A DNA stretch of 45,105 nucleotides from Planctomyces sp. SH-PL62 (GCA_945893075.1 CAMDDX010000015.1:1-45105), one strand, 5' to 3'; positions 30,279 through 40,049 are shown, counted from the first letter of the stretch. Notes: generated from the letters alone by a model not told the origin. Made by a program: numbers and translations.

Positions 30279-33200
30279 TCACTGGGAAGACTTTCCGTCA
30301 ATTGAATGGAGTCGCACGAGGCGCCAGAGGCCGCCGTTGGCGAGGGAGTTGTGGATGCGGATCACGAGCACGTTGTCTTTGTCGGCATGCAGTCGCTCGG
30401 CGGGGAGATCGACGGTGAAGGGGGATTCCCACAAGACGTTGATCGACTGGCCTTCGGACTTTTCGGTGTGCTCGCGGACCAGGTGGCCGTTGAGGTAGAC
30501 CCAGGCTTGCTCATCCGCCGAACCGATCAACAGGCGCACGCGGCGGTCTTTCCATTCGGACGGCAACTTGAAGGTCGTGCGGTGCCAACCGTAGCCGGTG
30601 TATTTGCCGACCGCTTCGGTCTCGGCCCAGAACGACGGGACGGGCATCGCGAGCCACTCCTTCAACGGCGTCTCGGCGTTCTGCCAACCTTCTTTCAAAC
30701 CGACTTCGAGCGGGTCCGTGCGGAACAGCCAGCCGCTTGGGCCGAGCGGGATCGTGTGCTTGAGCGGCTCCCAGTCCGCGGGCGACTCGAAGCTGTCGGT
30801 GTAAAGTTTTTCTCGGAGCACGGTCAGCGGGTGCTTCATCGGCGGTGCGACGGCGGCTGCCGGGGCTTCGAAGACGAGTTCGCCGAAGTCGTTGCGGTCG
30901 TCGAGGACTTTGGGGATCGAACTGGCAGACCATAAGAGCCGTTCGGACTGCGGGATGTTGGTCGGAGTCGTATGCACTCGCGCGATGTTGCCTCGCCAGA
31001 ACGTGCCGCTGGAGGGCGCATCGACGCCGAGCGTCTTGAACGGGATCGATAGCCGTGCGATCCAGCGGCGAGGTCCGGCTTCGAGCTTCGATTCGTAGTG
31101 CCACTCACCGTTCCAATCAGGGTCGAACTTGCCGAAGCGCAGATCGAGCGGATCGGTGTTGATGCCGTTCGCCGCATCTTGCTTTGAGTCCGCCGCATGG
31201 CCGACGGTGAAGCGGTAAATGATGTTGCCGGATGCTCGCGTTTTCTCGGTGCGAGCAGTTGGTTCGAGATAGACCTCGATGATGTCCGTCGCCGATGCCA
31301 GAGGCAGATCGGTCTCAACTCGGATGTGAATTTGCTGGTCATCGGCCAGTGCTCGCGCGGTTGTCTTGAGCCTCTTCGGATCGGTCCCCTGCACTTCCAA
31401 ATTGGCGTTTGACAGGACGACCGGAGTCGCAACGTCGACGACGGCGGCTTGCTCCCACTGCGGCGAGTCGGCCGCGATCTTTTCTGTCACAGTCTTCACC
31501 GTCAGCCGTTTCGCTCCGGGGAGCGGTGTGAAGCGCATCGCTTTCGTGTCCCAGTTCATCACCGAGTTCGCGAATGGTTCTTGATAGCCGTCGTGTGCCA
31601 GTCGCAGGTGCTTCGCGTCGTGTCCGAGTTGCGGGAAGGGCACGAACGAAAAGCCCGCGAGCGGCGTCGGGCCGTTGCGCGGCGCGGTGAACAGCGAGTC
31701 GATGTAGGCGTTGCGAGCGTCGACCGCGTTGAGCACTCGTTCGCGCGACGCGAGATCGGGCTGCGTCTGATAAGCGTGATAGAGATGCACGACCTTGATG
31801 AGTGCCTGGAGGTAATCGAACTCGCGCCGCACGAGCGCGAGTCGCTGCTTGACCTTCTCCGAATCCGCGAGCTTCTCGGCGGCGGCGAGGTCGCGCTCGA
31901 GGGCTTGCAGCAGGCTCGGCGAATAAAGGAAGCCGAGGAACTGCAGCGGGTCGGTGAGGTGCTTGCGGCGGCGGCCGTAGATGTCCTGATAAGCCCACGC
32001 CGGGTCGCGCGTACCGAGGTAGTTCGCGTAAAGTTCGATGCCGTGATTGAGCTGCCCGTAGAACGAGATCATCACCGGAGCCGATCGCCCGAACGCCGCT
32101 CCGCAGAACTCTTGCACGAGCCCCTTCGCCGTCAGGTTCCGCGGGTCATCGAACATGCGGCCCATCGTGTAGTAAGTCGGACCCTCCAGCCCGTAGAGGT
32201 CGCCCGGCCCGTCGCGATAGACCGACTGAATCTGGTTGGCCGCGAGCCGCTTCACCTGCGCCTCGACGAACAGCGGCGTCCGCATCGGCGTGTACCGCGT
32301 GCCGAGATTCGGGCACCAGTTGTAGATGTACGACGAATAACTCCCCGGCACCTCGTGCCCGCGCCACGGAGCGATGTCCTCCTCATTCGTGCCCGTCAGC
32401 AGGATGCGCGTGTTCGACGGGAACGCCCGGAAAGACTTCGGCGGCAGCTCGGTCTGAATGTACGACATCATCGTGACGAGCTTGCCGGGCCGAGCCTTCT
32501 CGACCCGCTCGGCCAGGTTGCGATGCAGAATCCACAACTTCTCCGCCCAGTCCTTGCCGGTGCCGAAGAGCTTGTCGCACGCCTCGCACTGGCAGGCTCG
32601 GAAACCGTCGGGCTGACCGAGATCAACGCACTCGTAGCCGCGATCAATCGAGTCGATCAAATCCTTGTAGAAGAGTTCCTGCACCTCCGGGTTCGAGATG
32701 CAGTACTGAGCGTTGCCCGGTTCGCTCGCCGTCCGCTTGCCGCCGATCAACGCGAAGTATTCGGGATGCGGAGTGGCATAGGTCTCGCGCGGGACGGCTC
32801 GTTCGTAGGTATGCCCGCCGAAGATCGTGTCGACGAGCGGGAACCGATTGTGAGCGAGGTCATAAAAACTGCCGCGAGCCGGATGCGCGGTGTTGAACTC
32901 AATCAGCGGCGTCTTCGAGACGTTGAGATCGTTCGGCACCACAATCGGATCGGTCTTCACAAACTCAAACGCCGGCGAGTTGAGGAGGTCGATCTTCGAC
33001 GCATTCCCGATCGGCTGATACGGCGAGAGATCGGGATAGAGGAACCGCGTGCCGACGTACTGCTGCGCGAAGTCAACGACGCCTTTCGCGGTTCCAAACC
33101 GATCCCAACTCGTGCGTCGCTGCTGTCCGACCGCCGCCGGAGCCGCATGATCTCGACCCGCGATCACGACATCGTTGCCGACGACCTTCAGCACATAGCC

Positions 33201-33506
33201 CCAACCTTTGAGCTTGCTCAATTCGATCTTCTGTTCTTTGGCAAACGCCGTATCCCCGAGCCAAATCGTCGGCTTCTGGGGATCGCGCTTCGACTCGGCG
33301 ACAACGGGCACCTCCGCCCCATTGGCCTTGAGCGCGACCTGCAACAACCGCGCGGTCTGCTGCAATCCTTCACCCACGCTCGAAGCCGGAGCGGCCTCGG
33401 GAATGACGATCTGGTGGTCACTTTTGCCGCCTCGTGCGAGCACAAGATCGGCAGCCTGCGCGGAAAGAGCGCTTACGAGCGCGGCAAGAAAGAAGAATGA
33501 TCTCAT
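30279..33506 (-). CDS. Large exported DUF4838 protein with carbohydrate-binding modules
   Basis: This 1075-residue protein starts with a signal peptide (MRSFFFLAALVSALSAQA). A DUF4838/glycosidase-like region spans residues ~30-560 (N-terminal 'PTIWLGDTAFAKEQK', then 'YVGTRFLYPDLSPYQPIGN', 'GYECVDLGQPDGFRACQCEA', 'TMMSYIQTELPPKSF'). A CBM9/DOMON-like domain lies at ~690-880 ('HIRVETDLPLASATDIIEVY', 'GTFWRGNIARVHTTP') and a galactose-binding-like domain at ~910-1065 ('YGWHRTTFKLPSEWKDRRVR', 'AWVYLNGHLVREH'). DUF4838 proteins are linked to plant or algal polysaccharide use but are poorly characterised. It lies 54 bases from the preceding sulfatase without a repeat between, so co-transcription is likely. 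Confidence 0.8.
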   Translation of the reverse strand: MRSFFFLAALVSALSAQAADLVLARGGKSDHQIVIPEAAPASSVGEGLQQTARLLQVALKANGAEVPVVAESKRDPQKPTIWLGDTAFAKEQKIELSKLKGWGYVLKVVGNDVVIAGRDHAAPAAVGQQRRTSWDRFGTAKGVVDFAQQYVGTRFLYPDLSPYQPIGNASKIDLLNSPAFEFVKTDPIVVPNDLNVSKTPLIEFNTAHPARGSFYDLAHNRFPLVDTIFGGHTYERAVPRETYATPHPEYFALIGGKRTASEPGNAQYCISNPEVQELFYKDLIDSIDRGYECVDLGQPDGFRACQCEACDKLFGTGKDWAEKLWILHRNLAERVEKARPGKLVTMMSYIQTELPPKSFRAFPSNTRILLTGTNEEDIAPWRGHEVPGSYSSYIYNWCPNLGTRYTPMRTPLFVEAQVKRLAANQIQSVYRDGPGDLYGLEGPTYYTMGRMFDDPRNLTAKGLVQEFCGAAFGRSAPVMISFYGQLNHGIELYANYLGTRDPAWAYQDIYGRRRKHLTDPLQFLGFLYSPSLLQALERDLAAAEKLADSEKVKQRLALVRREFDYLQALIKVVHLYHAYQTQPDLASRERVLNAVDARNAYIDSLFTAPRNGPTPLAGFSFVPFPQLGHDAKHLRLAHDGYQEPFANSVMNWDTKAMRFTPLPGAKRLTVKTVTEKIAADSPQWEQAAVVDVATPVVLSNANLEVQGTDPKRLKTTARALADDQQIHIRVETDLPLASATDIIEVYLEPTARTEKTRASGNIIYRFTVGHAADSKQDAANGINTDPLDLRFGKFDPDWNGEWHYESKLEAGPRRWIARLSIPFKTLGVDAPSSGTFWRGNIARVHTTPTNIPQSERLLWSASSIPKVLDDRNDFGELVFEAPAAAVAPPMKHPLTVLREKLYTDSFESPADWEPLKHTIPLGPSGWLFRTDPLEVGLKEGWQNAETPLKEWLAMPVPSFWAETEAVGKYTGYGWHRTTFKLPSEWKDRRVRLLIGSADEQAWVYLNGHLVREHTEKSEGQSINVLWESPFTVDLPAERLHADKDNVLVIRIHNSLANGGLWRLVRLHSIDGKSSQ

Positions 33507-33524
33507 AGATGTCTCTCCTGTTTG

Positions 33525-33704
33525 GGACTGCGGCAGCCTGCTGCCGCTTTACGTCCGACAGCCTGCTGTCGGACGCATTCACTCAGCGTTCTTCTCAATC
33601 CGGTCATTCAAACTGCGGAGGTCACTAACGAAGGAAGCTCGATCGATGGTGCTAATGGCAGCAGGCTGCCATTAGAGAAAGCGGCAGCAGGGCTGCCGCA
33701 GTCC
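33525..33704. repeat. Nested palindromic repeat, family 3 (GGACTGCGGCAGCC type), copy 1
   Basis: The outer arms GGACTGCGGCAGCCTGCTGC... and its complement bound the element. Inside are two hairpins: GTCCGACAG/CTGTCGGAC with loop CCTG, and AATGGCAGC/GCTGCCATT. A second copy is at 43653-43777, where the first inner stem is GTCCAACAG/CTGTTGGAC, a paired change. It fills the gap between the DUF4838 and GH99-sialidase genes. Confidence 0.88.
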
Positions 33705-33713
33705 AGAGGTTGA

Positions 33714-35957
33714 TTATCTCTGCCCGGTTGCTTTGTTGACGAGCATCCGCAATTTAGTCGCCGAGCTGGCTTGACCGGCAATGATGTCGGCTTCGTTTGT
33801 GATGGCCAGCAGGATCTCGCGGTGAGACGACCGGCCTCGGTCGTAGATGATGTAGAGCTTGCCGTCCGGCGTCTCGACGGTGTCGGGATACGAGACCTGT
33901 TCGCGATCATCGAGCAGCAAGCGATGCGGCCAAGTCTTGCCGTCGTCCTCGGACAGCATCGCCGTGAGATGACTGCGCTGAGCCAAGATCGGCGCGGTCG
34001 GCGAAAACCCAAAATGATTGACGAGCAGCAGTCGCCCGGACTTCAAACGCCGCACATGAAACCGCGAGCCAGGTCCGGCCAGCGCCGAGCGAACCGGTTC
34101 GCTCCAAGTGACACCGCCGTCGCGCGAGGTCGTTTCGGCCAAACCGTCTTTGATCCGCATCGGCATCCACAACGAGCCGTTTTTGCGTTCGATGATGATG
34201 TGCTCCATGCCGCCGCCCGAGGCGGTTCCAATCCAGTCGGCGTTGCGACCAGGAGCACCGCCGATCCACTCGAACGTCCGGCCTTGATCGGTCGAACGGA
34301 CAATGCCCGCTCCATGCTTGCGGTCGTACCAATGCGCAACCGGCAGCAGCCAACTTCCATCGCGAAGCACGGTCGGCTTATTGAGCATGATGCCATCGCG
34401 GATTCGCACCGGCTCGGTCCATGCGGCATCGGCTCGCGCGGGTTCGTTGCAGATCGAGTACCACACGCCCCAACGGCCGTCGTGCAGATTCTTCGTCGCC
34501 TCGTTCTGGCAATAGAAGAACCACAACCGCCCATCGGGCGACGTCCACAAGCAGGAATCGAACGTGCGAACGGGATGCGGCGGATCGACGACCAGCACCG
34601 GTTCGGTCCAGGTCGCCCCGTCGTCGCCACTGGTCACCACCAGCACATAGTTTTCGACCGATTCGCCTCGGCCGCCGGAATACCAAGTGGCCCACAGTCG
34701 CCCCGACTTCTCATCGCGAGCAATCCCGGGCACCCCTTGATACAGCCGCGCCGCCGACTGGTACTCCGCCCCCGGCTTCGTATTCAGCGGCGTCACCACG
34801 AGCGCCGCATCTTGAGCGGCAGCGTTGTTCACGACCGGAGGCTGGAGCGCATGGAGTGCTTTCCCCAAAGCAACAACACGGGAGTCGTCGGCCTTCTCAT
34901 CGGCTCCGCGCGTGGGCTGGAGCCAGCCCCCTTCGTCGTGCTCGTTCCAGGCATAGATGATGATGGCATTGGCGGGATCCAGATCGCGATGAGTTGCCGC
35001 CCATTTGACCGCCTCACCGACATGCGCGGCGAGTTCGTCGGGAGTGGCCGTGACGCCGTCGATGAGTGGTTTTTGCTGTGCCGTCGGAGTGGGATCGGGC
35101 TCGGCCTTGATTTCATTCTTCATCCAGAACGGCGGTCGCTCGTTGCGCGGGCGAGTGTCCCAGCCCGCACTGGCAAAGGTGATGCTGGGCACGCGCAGGG
35201 CCTGCCACTTCTCCCAACGCTCACGGCGGATGAGGACGCACTGCTCGGCATAAGTCGGCTGTGTCATGCTGTAGCTGCCGCCGCGAGCGTAGGCGGACAC
35301 GGCGTCGAATCCGATCGCGGTCATGTCCTGCGCATCCTGCTCGGGACGGTAGCCCATCAGCACGAGATACGGCGACTTCAAGCCGGCGGCGAGCGTTTGA
35401 CGCCGCAAGTCATCCCACTCGGCCTTGCCGAGCGTCGTCGGTTTCCCAAACACAAACAACAGCGGACGCCCATCGAGCACGGTCTGGTAATCGGGCCGTT
35501 GAAAGTGTTCGACCAGTCGCTTCCAGCCCGCGCTGCCGATCTTGTCCAGTCGATGACCTTCCTCGACCAGACAGTAGCGGATTCCACGTTTGTCTTTGGC
35601 GGCGAGATAACGGTTCAAGGCGATGCTCATGCCCGGAGCCTCATCCCAATAGTCCACGACGGCCCAGTAGTTCAACCGTGCGGCCGCGGCATAGGCGAGC
35701 TCCTGCTCCATGATGGCCTGAGAATCGCCGTTGATCCGCACCGAGCCATCGCTCTGCAACTGCGCGAACCACGGCAGGCGAAAATGATACTTCGGCTGCC
35801 CGAGCGATGCCTCGACAGCCTTTGTCACGGTCCCCTCTCCATACCAGCCATCCCAGCGGATCGCGCCGACGATGGGGCTCTCGTCACCAGCCCGCAACGC
35901 AGCCAGCGGCGCGAGCAGAAGGGACAAGGCGGCGAAACGGAGTGCGGTTGATTTCAT
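33714..35957 (-). CDS. GH99/GH71-like domain fused to a sialidase-type propeller
   Basis: A 747-residue exported protein with a signal peptide (RFAALSLLLAPLAALRAG). Residues ~27-375 form a GH99/WbsX-like barrel: 'AIRWDGWYGEGTVTKAVEAS', 'RLNYWAVVDYWDEAPGMSIA', 'GRPLLFVFGKPTTLG' and 'AIIIYAWNEHDEGGWLQPT', the last a typical acid-carrying end. The rest is a BNR/sialidase-type six-blade propeller with four Asp boxes: SGDDGATW, STDQGRTF, SRDGGVTW and SEDDGKTW. The join is near 'LHALQPPVVNNAA'. No start or stop divides the two, so it is one protein. It may cut two linkages in a complex glycan; activity is untested and the sialidase triad cannot be confirmed by eye. Confidence 0.75.
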   Translation of the reverse strand: MKSTALRFAALSLLLAPLAALRAGDESPIVGAIRWDGWYGEGTVTKAVEASLGQPKYHFRLPWFAQLQSDGSVRINGDSQAIMEQELAYAAAARLNYWAVVDYWDEAPGMSIALNRYLAAKDKRGIRYCLVEEGHRLDKIGSAGWKRLVEHFQRPDYQTVLDGRPLLFVFGKPTTLGKAEWDDLRRQTLAAGLKSPYLVLMGYRPEQDAQDMTAIGFDAVSAYARGGSYSMTQPTYAEQCVLIRRERWEKWQALRVPSITFASAGWDTRPRNERPPFWMKNEIKAEPDPTPTAQQKPLIDGVTATPDELAAHVGEAVKWAATHRDLDPANAIIIYAWNEHDEGGWLQPTRGADEKADDSRVVALGKALHALQPPVVNNAAAQDAALVVTPLNTKPGAEYQSAARLYQGVPGIARDEKSGRLWATWYSGGRGESVENYVLVVTSGDDGATWTEPVLVVDPPHPVRTFDSCLWTSPDGRLWFFYCQNEATKNLHDGRWGVWYSICNEPARADAAWTEPVRIRDGIMLNKPTVLRDGSWLLPVAHWYDRKHGAGIVRSTDQGRTFEWIGGAPGRNADWIGTASGGGMEHIIIERKNGSLWMPMRIKDGLAETTSRDGGVTWSEPVRSALAGPGSRFHVRRLKSGRLLLVNHFGFSPTAPILAQRSHLTAMLSEDDGKTWPHRLLLDDREQVSYPDTVETPDGKLYIIYDRGRSSHREILLAITNEADIIAGQASSATKLRMLVNKATGQR

Positions 35958-35969
35958 CTTCTTCCCGTA

Positions 35970-36033
35970 ATTCGCTGCCTCTCTTCATTCGCTGTCGATT
36001 GATTTGACAGCGAATGAAGAGAAGCAGCGAATG
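35970..36033. repeat. Palindromic repeat, family 2, copy C
   Basis: ATTCGCTGCCTCTCTTCATT pairs with a complement ending at 36033 (GAAGCAGCGAATG, with one change). It lies 12 bases upstream of the GH99-sialidase start. Confidence 0.9.
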
Positions 36034-36090
36034 GTTTGTTCGTATTCGTCTCCGCGACTTGCCAAGACGCAGGTGACGTGACTCTCGGTC

Positions 36091-37203
36091 CTATTTTGTT
36101 GATCCCAACAACTCCGCCATCGCGCGGCCGAGTCGTTCGCCGGTTTCGTAGTAGGTCTCGGCGTTGTGGTTGTAGTGGTGGCCCTGATTCACCGGAGACA
36201 CGTCCGCTTCGCGCCACAGGTCGCGTGAATCAACAGCTTTCACGTTGCCTTTGAACTCCGGGTATTTTCCTTTGTCGCCATCGACCGCCAGTTGAGCTTC
36301 GGCGATCTGCAATCCAAAGCCCTCGCGTCCCGGATTGCCGCAGCCTGTGGCCAACACAAACTTCGCGTTCGGTGAATCAAAATCCTTGCGCAGTATTTTG
36401 ATGAGATGCACGAGGTTCTGCTCATAGCGACCGGCCAGCGCGGCGCTTTGGTCTTTGTGTCCCTGCCACCAGACAAAGCCTGCGACTTCGTAGCCCTGAC
36501 CTTGGTAGCCGGGGTAGTACTTTTCGAGGTTCTTCAACACGGCTTTCGCATGCGCCGTATCGGCGTCGTACTGCCGACCCGCGTACCACGGAACGGGCTT
36601 CGGTTCGGCTCCCTTGTCCCAGAAGTTGGCGACGTCCTTGGAGCCTGCGTAGATCTTGCCTTCGAACTCGAAACGCTCACTGCCGGGCGGCAGCAAATCC
36701 CAACCGAGACTGCGATTCCCGATGCACGCTTTGAGCAACAGCACGGGCTCGTCGTGAAAGTGCCCCATCACATGCCCGAAGCCCAGTTCGGGACCGAACG
36801 ATCCCTTCGGAGTCAGCCATTCGTTGCGGACGTCGCCGAACTTCTCCATGTCCTTGTAATCGACGCCGCGCTGATCCATCACATGGACGTACCGCACATC
36901 CTGCCGCGTCGTCCAATTTCCCGCGTCATCAACCAAGTGTTGATACTTGCCCTTCTCCTTGACCAGGAACTCCAACGAGCCCTTCGTCTCCTTCGGCCCC
37001 ACCCTGCCAAAGCCGAGCATGTTGGACTGCCCCAGCATGACGTAGACCTTGATCGGCTGGCTGTGATCGCCGGGCTTGCCATCCGGCTTCGGCAATTGGA
37101 GTTTCGAATCAGCCTCGAGTTTCTCCGCCGCCGATGCGTTGGCGGTCCCTATGACCGCTGCGACCAACAGCGTCAGCAATGCGAATAACGAGTTCCAGGT
37201 CAT
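36091..37203 (-). CDS. Exported SASA-type carbohydrate esterase
   Basis: The 370-residue product starts at ATG 37203, followed by a signal peptide (FALLTLLVAAVIGTANASA). Block I of the SGNH fold is 'YVMLGQSNMLGFG' with the serine present. 'VWWQGHKD' matches block III and 'HHYNHNAETYYETGERLGRA' carries the His near the C-terminus. It should remove O-acyl groups from sugars, and it complements the double-domain esterase at 25416. The family is safe; sialic acid as the substrate is not proven, because SASA domains act on xylan and other sugars too. Confidence 0.82.
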   Translation of the reverse strand: MTWNSLFALLTLLVAAVIGTANASAAEKLEADSKLQLPKPDGKPGDHSQPIKVYVMLGQSNMLGFGRVGPKETKGSLEFLVKEKGKYQHLVDDAGNWTTRQDVRYVHVMDQRGVDYKDMEKFGDVRNEWLTPKGSFGPELGFGHVMGHFHDEPVLLLKACIGNRSLGWDLLPPGSERFEFEGKIYAGSKDVANFWDKGAEPKPVPWYAGRQYDADTAHAKAVLKNLEKYYPGYQGQGYEVAGFVWWQGHKDQSAALAGRYEQNLVHLIKILRKDFDSPNAKFVLATGCGNPGREGFGLQIAEAQLAVDGDKGKYPEFKGNVKAVDSRDLWREADVSPVNQGHHYNHNAETYYETGERLGRAMAELLGSTK

Positions 37204-37293
37204 GTCGTTGTCTCCATTCCTTGTTGCCTTGGCATTGAGTTCGTGCTGCGCATCAATGGCCAGCGTGTGCAATGTGTCGCGCGAAGCGTGACG

Positions 37294-38373
37294 CTATTTG
37301 TAGAAGCTGGGTTTTCTCGGCACGATGTTGAGCTGCTTGTAGGCAAAGCCGCTGTCGGGCGGGTTGTATTCGCCAACAAGATCCATGCAGGATTTGTCGT
37401 TGATGTCGGCTTCCATGTGTTGGCACCAGTAGGCCGCATTCACGGTCAGGCGACGAAGTCCCTCACTTTGAAAATCCTGGGCGCTGCCCATCGTCACATG
37501 GAAGACTCGCGCGGTGTGCCCGGTGTTTCCGGTCCATGTTTTCACCCAGGCCACCGGTAATGGAATCAGCTCTGGATTCACCGCGTCATCGTGTTTGCGT
37601 CCCATCAGCGGCTGGCCGTTGACCAGCGGCAGGCAGCCTTCGGGGAGGCTGCCACCTTCCTTGTAGGTGCGATAGACATCCGACGTGCCCCAGATGTCTT
37701 TGACGCCCTTCAGGACGGGATGAGCTTTGTTCTGTTCGACAATGATGCCGCGAGTGGAATCCTGCTGCCAGCGGCCATGATGATTGCGGAATGAACCACC
37801 CAGCACGGCTTCGCCAAAGTCGACCTTCTTGCCGTCCTTTTGGTAGTCGAAGCCAATGAAGCCGTGATTGGCGGTGCGGATGCCGATGATCGGCTTTCCG
37901 GAATCCAGGTAGTTGTAGAGGTGCTTCAATTGCTCGGGCGGTAGCGAAAGAAGCCGGCTGAACAAGATGACGAGATCGCACTTCTCCAAATGTTCGAGGC
38001 CGGGAATGTTGTGCGTGACCGTCTTGTCCTCCCAGCGAATCTTTTGGGTGGGATCGACATCGTTGTCCTTGTTCAAACTGAAGAGGACGGTGCAGTGAAA
38101 CCCATGATGCTTGGCCAGGAGCCTCGCCAGCATCGGCATCGAATGCTCGCTGCGGTATTCCTGGTCCGCTGCGATCAGGACGATGTGCTTGCCCGCACCC
38201 GGTCCCTTGTCGCCGGAATACGTCAGCCACAGCGGGCTTTCGGGAACAGGATGATCGGCGGCATTCAATCGGTGAGCATTGCCTGGAATCGCGACCAGAA
38301 CACCCAGAACGAAAGTGATGAGGACAGCGGCCGTTGGTTTCGATGAAGACATTTCCGGTTTCCGATTGATCAT
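37294..38373 (-). CDS. ThuA-domain protein, exported
   Basis: This is a 359-residue protein from ATG 38373, with GGAG just upstream; the longer frame opens with GTG. A hydrophobic segment (VLITFVLGVLVAIPGNAHR) is probably a signal peptide. The main domain (~60-330) is ThuA-like (glutamine-amidotransferase-related fold): 'HIVLIAADQEYRSEHSMPML', 'CDLVILFSRLLSLPPEQLKH', 'YLDSGKPIIGIRTANHGF'. ThuA family members take part in sugar breakdown, such as trehalose use in rhizobia; the biochemical role of planctomycete members is unclear. It sits between a SASA esterase and a dehydrogenase-like propeller. There is no palindrome in the 90-bp gap downstream. Confidence 0.75.
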   Translation of the reverse strand: MINRKPEMSSSKPTAAVLITFVLGVLVAIPGNAHRLNAADHPVPESPLWLTYSGDKGPGAGKHIVLIAADQEYRSEHSMPMLARLLAKHHGFHCTVLFSLNKDNDVDPTQKIRWEDKTVTHNIPGLEHLEKCDLVILFSRLLSLPPEQLKHLYNYLDSGKPIIGIRTANHGFIGFDYQKDGKKVDFGEAVLGGSFRNHHGRWQQDSTRGIIVEQNKAHPVLKGVKDIWGTSDVYRTYKEGGSLPEGCLPLVNGQPLMGRKHDDAVNPELIPLPVAWVKTWTGNTGHTARVFHVTMGSAQDFQSEGLRRLTVNAAYWCQHMEADINDKSCMDLVGEYNPPDSGFAYKQLNIVPRKPSFYK

Positions 38374-38405
38374 TGGTCTCTCCACAACTTCGAACGTATG
38401 CGTCC

Positions 38406-38486
38406 CATTCGCTGCCTCTCTAAATTCGCTGTCGATCTCTTGTCGCCCGGTAGGATTCGACAGCGAATTTAGAGAGGCAGCGAATG
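38406..38486. repeat. Palindromic repeat, family 2, copy D with compensated arms
   Basis: Arms read CATTCGCTGCCTCTCTAAAT and its complement (GAATTTAGAGAGGCAGCG...). The usual TTCATTC/GAATGAA is replaced on both sides by TAAATTC/GAATTTA, so pairing is preserved. The loop is longer than in copies A-C. Confidence 0.9.
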
Positions 38487-38495
38487 GGAGAATCG

Positions 38496-40049
38496 TTAGG
38501 GGATCTCATTGACGGTGTAGAACGCGTTGCGGTGCAGCAGTTCTTCCTGGTCGCGCGAACGCAGACGGGCCAGATCGAGTTCGTACACGAATCCTTGGTC
38601 GAGCTTTTCCAGAGTGATCCGAACCGACAGTCCGTCTTCGGCCAGTGAGACCGCTTTCACGCCGGGCTGATGCTGTTCGATTTCCGGCCCGCCGTAGGCC
38701 CCGTGGTAGGGGTGAGTAAACGCGGAGATCGCATAGGAGGCCGGTGACCGGCCGGTGACTTGATCGACCGGTTTGGTAAACGTGACTTTGAATCCATCCG
38801 ATTCGATCGTGACCCGGTTGATTTCGAAAGGCATCTTGCCACTCCACTCGAGTCGTTCGAGCGCGAACGGTTTGATTCCTCGAACGGGCCAGCCACGATT
38901 GGTGCCGCCACAGAGCAGCTTGCCTCCGGGAGTGAATTCGACGTTGAGGATTCCTGTCGAAAGGCCCTCGCGGAACGGATAGCAGGCTCCCTGCCAGACG
39001 CCGTTGATCTGCTCGGTCGTGGCGCGCATCAGGATCGACTGCGTGTAGTCCCCCAGGAACATCTGATTTTCAAAGGGGCCGAACTTGCCCTGCGTTTGAT
39101 TCACGCTGAAAGCCGTGATGGACCGACCCATGCGGATATAGGGAAAAATGACGGCATAGGGGACCAGTTGTTTGACGCGGTTCTTCTCGGTCGCGATGCG
39201 AGTTCCCGACTTCGGCGTTTCAGGCACAGGCCCCAGTTCGGGCGAGTGCTTGTACCACTCGAAGCTGGCCGGGTGACCGTGAAAGCTGTTCGGCGACACC
39301 GCCTTCAAACTGCAAGAACAATTCCACGGCCCCTGACTTTCCACATAGAACAACGCGCGGTGCTCATCGAACCCGATCCCGCCGGGACTGCGCAGGCCAC
39401 TGGCGAATGCGGTGGTCTTTCCATCGGGCGTGACCTTCATGATGAAGCCACGGTTCAAGGCATGTGAGTAGTACGACTCCGACAGGCCGAGCGAGATGAA
39501 CTGGTTTCCGTCCGCATCGAGCTTTGAGCCGAACGCGTACTCGTGGTAATTCGCATATCCCCAGGCATCCGAGATCGTTTCAAAGCGATCTGCCACACCA
39601 TCGCCGTTTGCGTCACTGACGCGAGTCAATTCGCAGCTTTGGGTGACGCGGAACGCGTTGTCTTTCCAAGTCAGCCCGAAGATCTCATCGAGTCCCGTTG
39701 CGAACCGATGAAACGTAGGAGTTGGTTTCGCTGCATCGACTCCGTCAATCAGATAGATCTCGCCATGCCGCGTGCCCACAGCGACTCGCCGATCCGGTAG
39801 CACGGCGAAGGCTCCGGTCTCGATGACCGTGTCCTTCGGCAGGGGAATGTTGACGATCGGATAATACTCACGCTCGCGTTCCTCGGTTCCCCAGCGCTCG
39901 CCAACCTCCTCGGCACGCAGCGGTTTCATCGCGGATAGAGCAATCACAAGAAGCAGCCAAAGGCGTAGACTAGGCCGATGGATACCGCGGATTGAAGAAC
40001 ATTCTGATGCCACTTGATCGGGCACGAATTGTTTCCTGACCAAAGTCAT
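38496..40049 (-). CDS. Exported beta-propeller protein, sugar-dehydrogenase-like
   Basis: The 517-residue product starts at ATG 40049, which lies at the end of a palindromic repeat; a GTG at 40010 would shorten it. The hydrophobic signal segment is 'LRLWLLLVIALSAMKPLRA'. The body is a six-blade-type propeller like soluble PQQ sugar dehydrogenases: 'VLPDRRVAVGTRHGEIYLID', 'RFATGLDEIFGLTWKD', 'ASGLRSPGGIGFDEHRALFY'. The C-terminus ('GFKVTFTKPVDQVTGRSPAS') is a planctomycete-type extension. It lies just downstream of a pentahaem cytochrome, so electrons might pass from sugar oxidation to the haems. The PQQ ligands cannot be checked by eye; it could also be a non-catalytic propeller. Confidence 0.6.
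   Translation of the reverse strand: MTLVRKQFVPDQVASECSSIRGIHRPSLRLWLLLVIALSAMKPLRAEEVGERWGTEEREREYYPIVNIPLPKDTVIETGAFAVLPDRRVAVGTRHGEIYLIDGVDAAKPTPTFHRFATGLDEIFGLTWKDNAFRVTQSCELTRVSDANGDGVADRFETISDAWGYANYHEYAFGSKLDADGNQFISLGLSESYYSHALNRGFIMKVTPDGKTTAFASGLRSPGGIGFDEHRALFYVESQGPWNCSCSLKAVSPNSFHGHPASFEWYKHSPELGPVPETPKSGTRIATEKNRVKQLVPYAVIFPYIRMGRSITAFSVNQTQGKFGPFENQMFLGDYTQSILMRATTEQINGVWQGACYPFREGLSTGILNVEFTPGGKLLCGGTNRGWPVRGIKPFALERLEWSGKMPFEINRVTIESDGFKVTFTKPVDQVTGRSPASYAISAFTHPYHGAYGGPEIEQHQPGVKAVSLAEDGLSVRITLEKLDQGFVYELDLARLRSRDQEELLHRNAFYTVNEIP

Noticed and set aside
31449-33500. Plus-strand open frame of 683 codons
   Set aside because: It is antisense to the DUF4838 gene, its translation is dominated by Arg, Glu and Val with no recognisable domain, and no ribosome-binding site is seen.
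33771-35951. Plus-strand open frame of 726 codons
   Set aside because: It is antisense to the GH99-sialidase gene, whose Asp boxes are clear. The long open frame comes from codon bias on the coding strand.
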